Shown here in pieces: positions 42,069 through 52,205 of a stretch of DNA of 64,000 bases (its first letter is position 1; each line of letters opens with the position of its first letter). The position numbers and the translations under genes were made by a program. This stretch comes from Morinoia aosen. Its lineage: Eukaryota > Arthropoda > Malacostraca > Amphipoda > Talitridae. The notes under the pieces were generated by a model, which had not been told where the DNA came from, did no database searches, and saw nothing but the letters and a program-made list of their open reading frames with translations. The stretch covers positions 36,990,139-37,054,138 of the forward strand of contig CM059563.1 of NCBI GenBank assembly GCA_030386875.1, in the 5' to 3' direction.

Positions 42069-42995
42069 AGTTTTCATATAAAAAGCTAGAAGCAGGATAC
42101 AAATTAGAAAGAGCACCACACATTTGTAGGAAAACATGCTTGCGTGAGACGAGGTCACCTAACATGAGAGTTAAATGTACATTCAAAATCAAATCAACCA
42201 GCGACAATAAAAAACATAATTTGATAAGATGAAGTGTCTAATTAACATGTCCAGTTCGTTAAAAGAATGCACCTATCACGAAGGAATAAAGGTAAGCCAG
42301 CAAGCGCTGGTTCACATAACAGGAACTTTGAAAAAACCAAAGTTGCGATCGCAACCGCAACTCGTAACCGCAACTTTTTACTCATAAAATATAATTTTAC
42401 CAAAATGTTATTAAATTTCTTTATCGTATGTATTGATATGAATACAAATAGTATTAAAATATTCAAAATAGGGCATTGTTTTTCTGAAAAAAATTGATAG
42501 ATCGAGTAAATGTGTGGACTAGAACTGAATGAAATATTAAGACTGAAAGAAACGTTTCATTTGTAAATGTAGCATGAAAAATAAAATGAATTCAACTCTC
42601 TAATAATAATAAGTTTGAAAAGGTACCTAGCTGGTAATATTTTCATGAGAGTTCCGTATATACATGTTTCAAAATATTGAGAAAGAAAGAAACGTTTCAT
42701 TTGTAAATATAACACGAACAATTTAATAGGGTGTCCCAAGCTTAAAGAGGTAGCCATTCAAAGTAATGATATCAAATCCAGCACATGCTGCTCTGGTTCC
42801 TCGTCAAAAGAAAATGGTTCCAGCAAATTTTCATGAACATTGGGCAATATTTAATGGTCGCGCAAAACAAACGTTTTTTATAGCTCCTGTGAGATTCGAC
42901 CTGAATTTCCATCATATAATAGAATTCTGGCATTCTCTTCTATTGCATATAGACCGATAACTAATGGCTGCAGAAATTTGACATTTATTGACATC
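42069..42995. other. AT-rich spacer with two short repeat traces
   Basis: Positions 42337-42384 carry gttgcgatcgcaac and gttgcggt-like words shared with 46387-46560, so they probably come from one dispersed repeat family. A 24-base direct repeat beginning gaaagaaacgtttcatttg occurs near 42546 and 42684. No gene seen. Confidence 0.5.
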
Positions 42996-45141
42996 ATACA
43001 TACATACATATACCGGGCTTATCCTCCCCATGGGAGGGTAGCCGACAGCAGGCCACAATCACCACACTTAGTCACTAGGAGGCGAGAGAGGCAGCACCGG
43101 CCGTACCTGAACTGCCAGGATCAGCAGCAGCCCAGCACAACCACCTTCCACAGTCAGGCCCGACAGCAACAGCTGGTTTACCCCGACCGCTTCATTGAGT
43201 GCAGCCCCTCCCCCGCACATGACAGGTCAACCCCATCACACGCGGGCAGCTTCCAGTAACGCGTCAAAAATAAAATTACCTCCTTATACACTGCCCCCAC
43301 TCACTTCTGTCCGCAGCCATCCCTCTCGCCACGTCCACAGTCAAACCCCTCTCATACAAAGCACGTCGCACCCCATCCATCCAACTCATCCGTGGTCTAC
43401 CTCGCGCTCGAAGACCACTCACTTCCGACATATATATCTTTTTCACCAGCCGCTCCACATTCATTCTTTCTACATGCCCAAACCATCCAAGCACTCTTTC
43501 ATCCACTCGCCTGCTCAACTTTTTGATAACACCCGTCTGCTCCCTAACCAACTCATTCCTGATCCTATCTCTTCTAGTTACTCCATACATGCTCCTCAAA
43601 CACTTCATCTCAAACACATCCAACTTCCTCCTCTCAGCTGCTCTCAACCCCCAAGACTCTGCTCCATACAACAAAACTGGCACAATCAAACTTTCATACA
43701 GTCCCCTCTTAGCATTCATACTCAAACTCCTGCATTCAAAAACTTTCCTCATTGCACCCAATGTCTTACAACCTTCACTCACTCGATGCTTCACTTCTAC
43801 TTCCATACTATCCTTAACAGTCACATCCGACCCGAGGTACCTAAAATGCTCTACCTCCTCTAAAACTTCCCCATTCAACCTCACATCCAAAGTTCCAAGC
43901 ACTCCACCTCTTGAACATCTCATCACCTTACTTTTATTCACATTTACCCTCAATTTCCGCCTTTCGCACACTCTACCAAACTCTGTAACCAGTCTCCTCA
44001 GTTTTTCCTCTGAATCAGCCACAAGCGCTGTATCATCTGCAAACCACAGCTGACACACTTCCCAATACATACCATTTCGTCCCACCAAGTGTGCACCTTT
44101 TCCCAACACTCTGGCATTCACTTCTCTCACCACACCATCCATAAACAAATTAAACAACCACGGCGACATCACACATCCCTGTCTCACACCTGTCACAACT
44201 GGGAACCATTCACTCACCTCATTCCCTACTCTCACACATGCTCTGCTATCAATGTAGAAACTCTTGATCGCATTCAACAGTCTCCCACCCACTCCATACA
44301 AATTTATCACTTGCCATAAAGCCTCGCGATCCACTCTGTCATACGCCTTCTCTAGATCCATAAATGCCCAATATACATCCTTTCCCTTTAATAAGTATTT
44401 TTCATTCACCTGCCTCACAGCAAACATTTGATCCACACAACCTCTACCACACCTAAAACCACACTGTTCTTCAACAAGCACACGATCCGTCAGCACTCTC
44501 ACTCTTCCAATTAACACTCTTCCATACAGCTTCCCAACGACACTCAGTAGACTTATACCCCTAGAATTACTGCACTCATACCTGTCACCTTTCCCCTTGT
44601 ACAACGGAACTACGCACGCGCTACTCCAATCACCCGGCACTTTACTAGCCTCGAAACACACATTTAATAAACGCACCAACCATTCTATAACCACATTTCC
44701 TCCTTTCTTTAGACATTCAACCGTGCAGCCATCCAAACCTGGAGCTTTCCTATTTTTCATTTCATCCAACGCACATCTCACCTCTGCACTTCTTATTCGA
44801 ATTCTATTCACTTCACCAAACACAGGCATTCTAACATCACTTCCAACAGCTACTACTCTCGCAATCCTATCATCCCTCACGTTCAGCAGTTCCTCAAAAT
44901 ACTCCGCCCATCTCTTTCTCACATCACAACTCTCCACTAGCAGCCTACCATTTGTATCCTTCACTCTTGCCTCATTCTCCACCTGACCCTTCCTAATTCT
45001 CTTCACTTCCTTCCAGAAAACCTTCCTTCTCTCCATGAAATACCCTCCCAACTTTCTCCCCCATTCCTCATCCGCCGCCCTCTTCGCTCTCCTTACCATT
45101 CTTTGTACCTCTTTCTTCCTCTCCTTATACTCTTCTTTAGT
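42996..45141 (-). mobile_element. 5'-truncated non-LTR retrotransposon (LINE)
   Basis: The element reads on the minus strand. Its coding part begins mid-protein at about 45141, right after an in-frame stop (45142-45144), and lacks the N-terminal endonuclease expected of a complete LINE of this kind. The 3' untranslated part (43275 down to ~43011) is GC-rich and ends in a short tatg/catac tandem tail at 42995-43010, as in LINEs that end in simple repeats rather than poly(A). 5' truncation is the usual outcome of target-primed reverse transcription. No target-site duplication was identified. The clade is uncertain; the simple-repeat tail is RTE-like. Confidence 0.8.
43276..45099 (-). CDS. LINE reverse transcriptase, N-terminally truncated
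   Basis: A single uninterrupted frame of 607 codons. Reverse-transcriptase landmarks lie in order: KAPGLDG (about residues 118-124), a fingers block VVPLYKGKGDRYECSNSRGI (163-182), palm motif A FMDLEKAYD (246-254, Asp248), GVRQGC (304-309) and the catalytic FADD (353-356). A C-terminal part follows with LLYGAESW, RSMYGVTRRDR and VLGWFGHVERM, typical of the region after the RT domain in arthropod LINEs. The polymerase would copy its own RNA into genomic DNA. The frame continues upstream of the Met at 45099 for 14 codons to the stop at 45142, so that Met is probably internal. An intact frame suggests recent insertion, but without the endonuclease this copy is unlikely to move alone. Confidence 0.9.
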   Translation of the reverse strand: MVRRAKRAADEEWGRKLGGYFMERRKVFWKEVKRIRKGQVENEARVKDTNGRLLVESCDVRKRWAEYFEELLNVRDDRIARVVAVGSDVRMPVFGEVNRIRIRSAEVRCALDEMKNRKAPGLDGCTVECLKKGGNVVIEWLVRLLNVCFEASKVPGDWSSACVVPLYKGKGDRYECSNSRGISLLSVVGKLYGRVLIGRVRVLTDRVLVEEQCGFRCGRGCVDQMFAVRQVNEKYLLKGKDVYWAFMDLEKAYDRVDREALWQVINLYGVGGRLLNAIKSFYIDSRACVRVGNEVSEWFPVVTGVRQGCVMSPWLFNLFMDGVVREVNARVLGKGAHLVGRNGMYWEVCQLWFADDTALVADSEEKLRRLVTEFGRVCERRKLRVNVNKSKVMRCSRGGVLGTLDVRLNGEVLEEVEHFRYLGSDVTVKDSMEVEVKHRVSEGCKTLGAMRKVFECRSLSMNAKRGLYESLIVPVLLYGAESWGLRAAERRKLDVFEMKCLRSMYGVTRRDRIRNELVREQTGVIKKLSRRVDERVLGWFGHVERMNVERLVKKIYMSEVSGLRARGRPRMSWMDGVRRALYERGLTVDVARGMAADRSEWGQCIRR

Positions 45142-46386
45142 TTATTGTTAGTATTATAAAATATCATTGAAAGGAAATAAATATAAACTCCATCAAATTT
45201 CCCTTTTCAATATATTGATAATATAATCATCATAAGGCATCATATTTTACCTTATCAACAATTACGTCTCAGGACTACTAAATTTTCATCAGTAATGTAA
45301 CTGATGCATCGTCTTCTGATTTCCTACAGAAAACAAAGTGTATTTGCTGTAGAAGAGCGAGAGGTATTAGGGGTGGGTGGTGCCTCGCTGTAGAGGGGTG
45401 AGTGGTGCCTTGCTGTAGAGGGGTGAGTATAGTGCCTCGCTGTAGAGGGGTGAGTGGCGCCATAAGGCACCACTCACACCTCTACTCACCCCATAAGGCA
45501 CCATAAGATTTGTGAAAGCTAAATTTCCGCAATAAGTCCGGTGAAAAAGCAAAAAGCAAACAAGCTGACGAAAATATGAAAATCGTGATAGAAGTCTGAT
45601 TCAAAATTTAAGTATCTGCGAGACGCGAGCTCGGTTTATCCTATAGAAGCATTACTACTATTATATAAGAAAGTTTAAGCCTCCCTTCACCACAACAAAG
45701 ATGTTCAAAAAGTGGAAGGATGAAGGCATCATTTAGTATGGAGTTGAAGGAACGCGGAATCTATGCACATTGCAAAAGGTGCATAGAAACAGTAAGCTAA
45801 GGAAGAAGTTCATGAAACAAGAAAAATATTTGTTATTGTAAAATAGAGCTCACCTAATGTCCTTACAACATTGACCGCTGCACGCTATACCAATGATCGC
45901 TGCACAACCTGATGCCCAGCAGAAAACTGAATGAAAAGCGCGACCTGTAAAAGACGAGATATGATGCTCCCCTAAGCTGAAGTACCATTTTCCGATCTGT
46001 CATTAAAATGGGCGATTAGTTTGTTGTTATTGCCTCCACTCTTTGCACTTCGTTTAGCCATTTTAGCTTAAAATGTGGATGCAGAGAGGACGCCAAGATA
46101 AAATCGCCGATTTGAAGTACATTGGTAAATCGCATCATCTAGCTATGTAAATTTGCCGTATAACACATAATTTAACACTGACAACTCACATCATTCCTAA
46201 TAACATATGTTATATAAGGAGTTACATTGAAATATACTTATATACTGTAAGCAAAGTGTACGTGTATCACTGTATCGCCTAATGCCAATAATAAACAGTT
46301 GCCAGATGGGTTGTACCCTGTACGGTTTAGTTTCAAACGACCATGAAACTCGTATTGAACTTTATTGAAGTTATTTTGCAAATTAA
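45142..46386. other. Spacer with a short direct and inverted G-rich repeat, no clear gene
   Basis: At 45379-45456 a 25-28 bp unit (tgcctcgctgtagaggggtg) repeats about three times; just after it, at 45465-45500, its reverse complement appears twice (aaggcaccactcac), so the region can fold back. On the minus strand at about 45854-45930 a frame (AAIIGIACSGQCCKDI) ends at a good donor (attag then gtgagc). It might be the missing post-S6 exon of the channel gene, but similarity is too slight to call. Confidence 0.4.
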
Positions 46387-46560
46387 ATTGACATCGTGAT
46401 GTTGCGGTTGCGAGTTGCTGCCCGACACGTCGAAAATTGTTGCGATCGCAACAGATTCGCAACTTTCCAAAAATTGTTGCGGCGCAACCGCAACCGCAAC
46501 AGAAAAAGTTGCGATCGCAATTGCGGCCGCAACTTGTTGCGGCACAACTGCCCAACACTG
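46387..46560. repeat. Fragment of a dispersed repeat rich in gttgcgatcgcaac palindromes
   Basis: About 170 bases are packed with variants of gttgcg, including gttgcgatcgcaac at 46439-46452 and close variants near 46510. The end at 46560, read on the minus strand, begins cagtgttgggcagttgtgcc, which resembles a hAT-type element end. No matching second terminus or target duplication was found, so this may be one end of a broken element. Related words occur at 42337-42384. Overlapping small ORFs on both strands are composition artefacts. Confidence 0.55.
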
Positions 46561-46700
46561 CGGATAGTTGGAAAGCACTCTCGTTTGGGCGCGCTTGTAT
46601 TGGCATATTTTGTATTTGCATATTGGCATAACTTTTCCAACTAAGAACTTGATACTAAGTTTCTATTTCTGCAGTAACGCTTTGAGGAAACCTTATAATG

Positions 46701-46708
46701 CTTATAAT
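46701..46708. repeat. Left target-site duplication of the hAT-like element
   Basis: cttataat, identical to 48431-48438. Confidence 0.85.
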
Positions 46709-46908
46709 TAGAGCTGTGCCAATATGCACATGCATATATGGACGCGTATGTGGAATTGTCAGCGCTTAAAATATGCGGCTTCAGGTTAGATATATGCGAT
46801 TGCGGAGTGTCGTATGTACAGTACTCGTATTTATATGCAAGCAATATGTGATTAAGTCTTGCACATGCACTGCTGAATGAACTACTTAACTTAGTTGAAA
46901 CTTGTACG

Positions 46909-46972
46909 ATATTTTAAATATTGAACCGTAAAGTAATGTTTCTTTACGATAGTCTTCAATATTTAAAATATC
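46909..46972. repeat. Perfect 18 bp inverted repeat with nested hairpin inside the hAT-like element
   Basis: gatattttaaatattgaa at 46909-46926 is the exact reverse complement of 46955-46972. Within the 28-base loop, cgtaaag pairs with ctttacg. The transcript of either strand would form a two-tier hairpin. Confidence 0.8.
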
Positions 46973-47079
46973 ATGCATTTGCTGCTAATGAAGAAGACAT
47001 GAAAATATTCACTGGATTCCAAAGAAAAACAAGGCTTGACGTATGTGGTTACGTTGGATAGCCATGCAAAAATCGCCGC

Positions 47080-47150
47080 GCAGCTATGGGATTCGAATCC
47101 GTGACACCTTCACGGAAGGGAACTCACAGCAGTCATAGCGAGCTACCAGC
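47080..47150 (-). mobile_element. tRNA-like SINE fragment inside the hAT-like element
   Basis: Read on the minus strand, a tRNA-like A-box region (ctggtagctcgctatgactg) is followed about 45 bases later by ggattcgaatccc, a near-perfect B box. The arms do not fold as a complete tRNA, so this is best read as the head of a tRNA-derived SINE nested in the transposon. Confidence 0.4.
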
Positions 47151-48430
47151 TTTCTGTGATTTTATCGTAGATGAAAATGGTTAATTTTAGTTAACTTGAT
47201 GGTGAACCAAAAGGATTATCTTCGTTATTGATAACTATGAAGTCTCAGCTGATATTTGGACAATACAAGTGTATACTCTTATGTTTCACGATAAACGAAC
47301 AGTTTTCCCGCAATATGCATTGAACAGATTTCCGTCCCCAGAGTCATATTCTGGGAATACATTCATGAAAGTATCATTCCTTACACTTTGGGGTACTTTG
47401 GGCATGGTGTAACTAATAAATAATGATAATCATTATAATAGTATAAGAAATTTGTTCACTTCTTCAATCATCTACATGTTATCAAATATATCGCTAAATA
47501 TCAATACGAAAATTAATAAAAAAATTAGAAAAAAATTATCACAATTTTCCTCTACGTAATCCCTCTCATTTCGGAGATCCCAGAATACCAAACATTTGCA
47601 TTAGGTTTGAATCACGAAGTATTGCAGGAATATTCAAATCAGTATATAATCTCTAAATGTCAATTGCAGACTTGATTACCCTTATTTAATTAAGTCCAGA
47701 AAGCGAAATCACTATAATGATGCAAACTTTGGGAATTCGTTGGATGTCCGGAATTAAAGGGATTACTTTGTTGAGTTCTTTCTCATGTTTTAATGAGCAG
47801 GCAGAGCACAACAGAGTTATTTATTATTACTTCACTAAATGCATATGTTTCGGAAATTGATACAAATTTCACAGTTGTATTTTCACTTCAACACTTTTGT
47901 ACGTATTGGTAGGCCTATGTGTAGAAAAGAACAAGAAAACTATCACTAGATGTACAAAAACTATCACACTATGCAATCCTGAAATACTTGTAACTTCTTC
48001 AAATTCAGTTCGGACACCTCTATTGTATTCTATTGATGAACCATATTTAACAACTGAAGAACAGGTCAAGAAGGTAACCTGGGGATCAGGTACTGACGAC
48101 AGTGCACCGGGTAAAACTTGTGATGTTGCTTGCAACTGAAAGTATGTATGCGAGAGGTCCCATCAATGTACAAAATTTCTGGATTAAGGAACAAATTTGC
48201 AGTTTTACATTAAAAACAGGTCAATCAAATTGCACCACTCGCATGACACCATATGTGCTATGATATTGTGCATATGCAAATAACACTTTGCATATTACAC
48301 CTGTTATAGTGTATATACGTAATTGCATATGTGATTTTGCATATGCACAAGACAATTTTTTGCATTGCAAAAAACGTTCTGCATATCTCTTTGAGTGCAT
48401 ATATGCAAGTTATGCATTGGCACAGCTCTA

Positions 48431-48438
48431 CTTATAAT
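48431..48438. repeat. Right target-site duplication of the hAT-like element
   Basis: cttataat, identical to 46701-46708. Confidence 0.85.
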
Positions 48439-49061
48439 ATTGCCTCACAAAAGTCTGCATCAGTAAGAAAAACATGAAAGTGGTCGCTGAGAGAAAAATT
48501 CGTCACCTCCGGGATTCGAAGACCCACGATGTGAGTGTGAGAGCCTAGAACGACAAGGCTATGGAGTATGGACCAGCATTTCAACAGCACGTCATAACTT
48601 ATGTGAGCGCGGCCTTCGGCAGCGCGGATTATCAGGCTAGAAAAAGGTGGAGAAACCTTGCTCTCTGTCATTCGCCAGGGAGCGTATGACAGTTTTATTA
48701 TGCACTCACATTTGGAGAATGAATTGACGCTTAAAATAAACCCAATTTCCAATTTTTAGTTGCAATAGTTTAGAAATTATGACGAGTACAAAATGAGCCT
48801 TATAGAGAAAATCGGCCGAGTATTGAAGGGCCACGAGAGCCCCACTTTCTGCCCCAAACAGGGGCGTAAAATTTTTTTTATCATATAAATATGTTGTACT
48901 CATCACGCGCATTAATTTCGTACTAATTTCAAGATTCTACGTCTTAAAGTTCTGAAATTACCCTATTTGTTAGGGTAACTCGGGAAGGGTCTTAGATGGG
49001 TTCTCAAAAATGGCTAGCCGGCCGATCCAAGTCGTTTTCTTTTCGAAGTTCGAAGAGCAGC
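48439..49061. other. Region downstream of the last clear channel exon; no exon recognised
   Basis: The C-terminal exons of the channel should lie here or further left. A 106-codon minus-strand ORF (48432-48752) overlaps the transposon end and has no recognisable motif. Shifting one base near 49080, the minus strand would read on as AIGQPTELLFELRKEN and stop within 27 codons; whether that is real coding sequence is open. Confidence 0.35.
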
Positions 49062-49456
49062 TCAGTTGGCTGGCCGATGGCCTAAGTTTAGTACGAGGCC
49101 GCCTATGCCAATAATAAAAACTACGAACAAGAAGTTCGATAGCAACGGGTAAGCCACGGAGTTGCCATTGTTAACGAAAGTGTCACTGTAGCCCAAATCG
49201 CCGAGCATCAGGGTTAAAGTCTTGATCAGAGAATATGGTATGGCCGGAAACGCCACATTGTCCATTAGAAGGAAATGGAACGACAAGGAAAAGGCTAATA
49301 GGAATAAAATAAGGGGTAAAATAGCCAAACATAGCGTCCCAGCAACCTTGGGGTGACGGGCATGAATCCAAAGAAACTGGGAATTGTGTTAAGCATGACG
49401 ACCACGTGGATACACGCCAGCAGCACGGCCACCACCTCCACTTGCCAAATGATGAT
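49062..49456 (-). CDS. TRPA-like channel exon 10: S4, S5, pore and S6
   Basis: The acceptor is ctgctttccag before 49456. The first frame encodes S4 (VEVVAVLLACIHVVVMLN) and the S4-S5 start (PSFFGFMPVTP). After a one-base frame break at the G run 49350-49353 the next frame gives KVAGTLCLAI, S5 (LPLILFLLAFSLSFHFLL), the pore helix and filter region (SLIKTLTLMLGDLGYSDTF) and S6 (LLSNFLFVVFIIGIGGLVLN). The order and the KT..LM.G[DE] filter pattern are those of TRPA cation channels, tetramers in the plasma membrane that respond to heat, chemicals or touch. The frame stays open to a TGA at 49062, but a gtacta donor at 49089-49094 may end the exon. The post-S6 cytosolic tail is missing. Confidence 0.85.
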
Positions 49457-50115
49457 CTGGAAAGCAGAATTCGTAATCAAATTAATGGATATTACACAGC
49501 CAGCCAATGACTAACAAGAAATTGAGTGTCTTCGTATAATTATGTGAGCAGAATCACGGTCTCTCTAGATCCAATGCGACTTTAAGCACAGTGATGAAAC
49601 ACCAACCTTCCCCTCCTCTCCTCGTCCGAAGCAAGTACCTACTCTTGCGTCAGAAAAAGCTTTAATCAAATTTAGAGATTGATTCAGTTTTTGACGAGGA
49701 AAAGCAAACGATCTAAGTGCTCCTCTAGTCTGCTGTATCCATTATTTTCATCTGTACTACTCTTGAAGATTTTATACATTTTTTACAAACCAAAAAGAAC
49801 ACCTTAGAACAACGTTTTTGCCGTGTCAAATTCATCGGGGGAATTTAGGAGCCCTCTCAACTCAGTCAATGAGTCTGCGCATGCATCTGCCCTAGACTGC
49901 GCGGTAATTACTCGATTAAGCCTATTTTCTCAACACAATCTTGTGCATTAGTTCATCAAAAGTTTGTGTATTGAAGAAATTGAACATAGTTATTACCAAA
50001 GAGTGTCAGGAAGAAGGCGATTCATACTGAACTAAATTGCTCTGCTTCAGCAAGGTTTGAGTTTTTGCTTTCAGAACGGCCAAATGAAATAGGCATGCGT
50101 AAGTGAATCACTTGC
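49457..50115. other. Intron 9 of the TRPA-like gene (GC-AG)
   Basis: Begins gcaagt on the minus strand and ends ttccag. No other feature seen. Confidence 0.65.
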
Positions 50116-50232
50116 CTCTCTGCAGCCCAAGGCGAAGTCACACAGTCTGAAGCCGAGAAGCAGAGTCACCAGCGATGGAATGCGAATGTACACTCTGCTG
50201 AAGCGGTGGAGGTCATGGAAGTGTAGCGATGT
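50116..50232 (-). CDS. TRPA-like channel exon 9: S3
   Basis: 117 bases, 39 codons, phase 0 at both ends. The acceptor is attgttttccag; the peptide runs TSLHFHDLHRFSRVYIR then the hydrophobic S3 (IPSLVTLLLGFRLCDFALG). The only donor that keeps phase with exon 10 is gag followed by gcaagt, a GC donor. The nearest GT alternative would put exon 10 out of frame. It follows exon 8 in phase and supplies the S2-S3 linker. Confidence 0.8.
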
Positions 50233-51088
50233 CTGGAAAACAATTTAAACAATTTATTTACCATAAACGATACAGAAGTAGATCGTTTATTAAGTCTAGT
50301 ACAAAGGTCAAATTTTAGTATCTACTTGTGGGTCCGAATAGGTTCAGCGACTTCTAGGGCATCCTACCACCAACGCTATTCTACGTTATACAGTAATGTT
50401 TAAACCTAATTCACATATCTTAGTTACGCATTAGACTGATCAATGGAATAGTTAACTCGATATGCCATGCTTCATGACACAAAATAGTTTTATAATGTTT
50501 ATATGTTAACAGTATATTCTGTGAATGATTTAAGAACAGACTGAAGACCATCCACGCTAGCCATGGCAAATAATACCCTCAGGATCAGTTATGTAGGTGG
50601 CAAGATTTGGCTTGGTTACCTTAATAGAAAATTATGCCGTACCTGAGCATTTATGATTTTAGCTGACCAAGTATAGCCTTTGCAAGGGACGACCAAAATT
50701 GCAAATACTCAGGCAAAAAATTAGATGGAAGTGCATCATAGTGTGTAGATATGAATGTCACCAGAGCGCTGAAATAGTCCTCTCGTAACGAGCTTAGACG
50801 GTTCACTGAAACATGTAGTGTGTTGGTTAGCGAAGTCTAGTGAAGCAGTCTGTAATCCCATAAGTAACTTCTAGGTCCTCAATATTACCAATACCGGTAC
50901 AGAAGCTAATGCTTACGTTACATAGTTCGTAGTACATTATTTGATTTAATTGCTTTAGGAACTTTTTATACCCCTTAAACAATTTCTATTCCGTAAAGCT
51001 TTAATCAAAATCACTGAAGGTGTAAAAATCAATTTCCATAATAATTACCCGGCAAAAGAAAAAGAGACTACGCTTTAAATAAATTTAC
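50233..51088. other. Intron 8 of the TRPA-like gene
   Basis: gtaaat to ttttccag on the minus strand. No repeat or exon recognised inside. Confidence 0.7.
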
Positions 51089-51261
51089 ATGTCTTAGGAA
51101 TACGCTTTCGAGAGCCACGTGAAGAAGCACCAATAGCAGTACGACAACTTCCACGGCGATGACGTACGGAGATTTCTCCTCCAGATGATAGAAGGCACAC
51201 ATGGTCCTGTTCCAGGCAGCTGAGCCAATTTCCAGGGGTTCGTTGTCCGATACATGTGAAT
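51089..51261 (-). CDS. TRPA-like channel exon 8: end of S1-S2 loop and S2
   Basis: The acceptor is tttctttttgag and the donor is cat followed by gtaaat. After two bases completing a split Asp codon the frame reads SHVSDNEPLEIGSAAWNRT, with a possible N-glycosylation site NRT as expected for an extracellular loop, then S2 (YVIAVEVVVLLLVLLHVAL). Enters in phase 1 and leaves in phase 0, matching exons 7 and 9. Two other frames here are also open but have no membrane segment and do not fit the phases. Confidence 0.8.
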
Positions 51262-52008
51262 CTCAAAAAGAAAAATAAAAAGTATGGTAATAATAGTAAT
51301 GGTAATAATATCAATAAAGAATTTAGTTTTTTCCATTATTACAAATGGACTCTCAAAGAAGATCGATAATTATGAAAGTCCATTTACGATTTACTGAAAC
51401 CATTGTGTTTTCCCGTAAACAATGATTAACTCATCATTGATTACTATTTAACAATGAATAAGTGATCGTGAATCATTATTTATGAACAGTTGTCAACATT
51501 AGAATAGAAAGCCACAACGTGTGCTGTAATGAGCAACAAACGCACATATTTCGTATTGCTGCTAACAAATTTTCGTATTCGTTCGTGTTCGCTAACATAT
51601 AGCAAGACTTAGTAGCAAGAGTATTTGTTAGCCACAAATACTTTCTCTTCTGTTTTGATTTCTCTATATACATTCAATTAAAAAACAAAGGTTTATTTCA
51701 TCGTGTCAGACGGAAATTACGATGAACATGAACAAAAAATAACTTGTCAACCAGACCATATTTTGATAATGAGTTTTGAGAAATGGTTCGAATGAGTTTT
51801 GAGAAAACGTAGACGACATGAATAATGATATATATACGACATCCCAATACTGCACATGTACTTCTGTTTCGTGAGTGCTATATATATTTTATCGATCGTA
51901 CTCAATATTTTATTTCATGAAAATCAGCAACTACGAAAGGTCTCTTACCGACTCTTGGTCAGTTCTTCTGTAGTCGACGATTTAGGCTGTTGAAAACACT
52001 ACTCTCGA
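51262..52008. other. Left part of intron 7 of the TRPA-like gene
   Basis: AT-rich, ending in a pyrimidine-rich acceptor on the minus strand. Nothing coding seen; the rest of the intron is minisatellite. Confidence 0.65.
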
Positions 52009-52205
52009 TTTCCCGCCCTACTGAACGTTTCCCGCCATATTAAACATTTCCCGCCATATTGAACATTTCCCGCCCTAACAAACATTTCCCGCCCTATTGA
52101 ACATTTCCCGCCCCATTGAACATTTCCCCCCTATTGAACATTTCCCACCCTATTGAACAATTCCCGCCCTACTGAACATTTCCCGCCCTATTGAACATTT
52201 CCCCC
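52009..52205. repeat. ~20 bp minisatellite (cccgccctattgaacattt) in intron 7
   Basis: About ten imperfect copies of gaacatttcccgccctatt, directly continuing into the 46 bp array. No coding meaning. Confidence 0.85.

Larger units (their letters stand above)
46709..48430. mobile_element. Non-autonomous hAT-like DNA transposon, 1722 bp, with 8 bp target duplication
   Basis: The left end reads tagagctgtgccaat and the right end is its reverse complement (attggcacagctcta at 48416-48430). Both sides are flanked by cttataat (46701-46708 and 48431-48438), an 8 bp duplication as produced by hAT transposases. Sub-terminal regions at both ends are rich in gcatatgc-like words, a usual transposase-binding arrangement. 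The interior has no transposase ORF, so movement would have needed enzyme from elsewhere. Intact ends and duplication indicate a fairly recent insertion. Confidence 0.85.

Noticed and set aside
43195..44986. Plus-strand ORFs of 76-222 codons over the LINE
   Set aside because: Antisense to the reverse-transcriptase frame; composition (Ser/Thr/His/Pro) is that of a reversed coding strand.
45854..45930. Post-S6 exon of the channel (AAIIGIACSGQCCKDI)
   Set aside because: Good donor, but similarity to the LAVGDI-like segment after S6 is too weak and the acceptor is ambiguous.
46238..46644. Cluster of overlapping ORFs on both strands
   Set aside because: Caused by the gttgcg palindromic repeat, open in many frames; no protein family visible.
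48432..48752. 106-codon minus-strand ORF near the channel 3' side
   Set aside because: Ends at the transposon edge, no membrane or TRP-box-like motif, not in phase with the pore exon.
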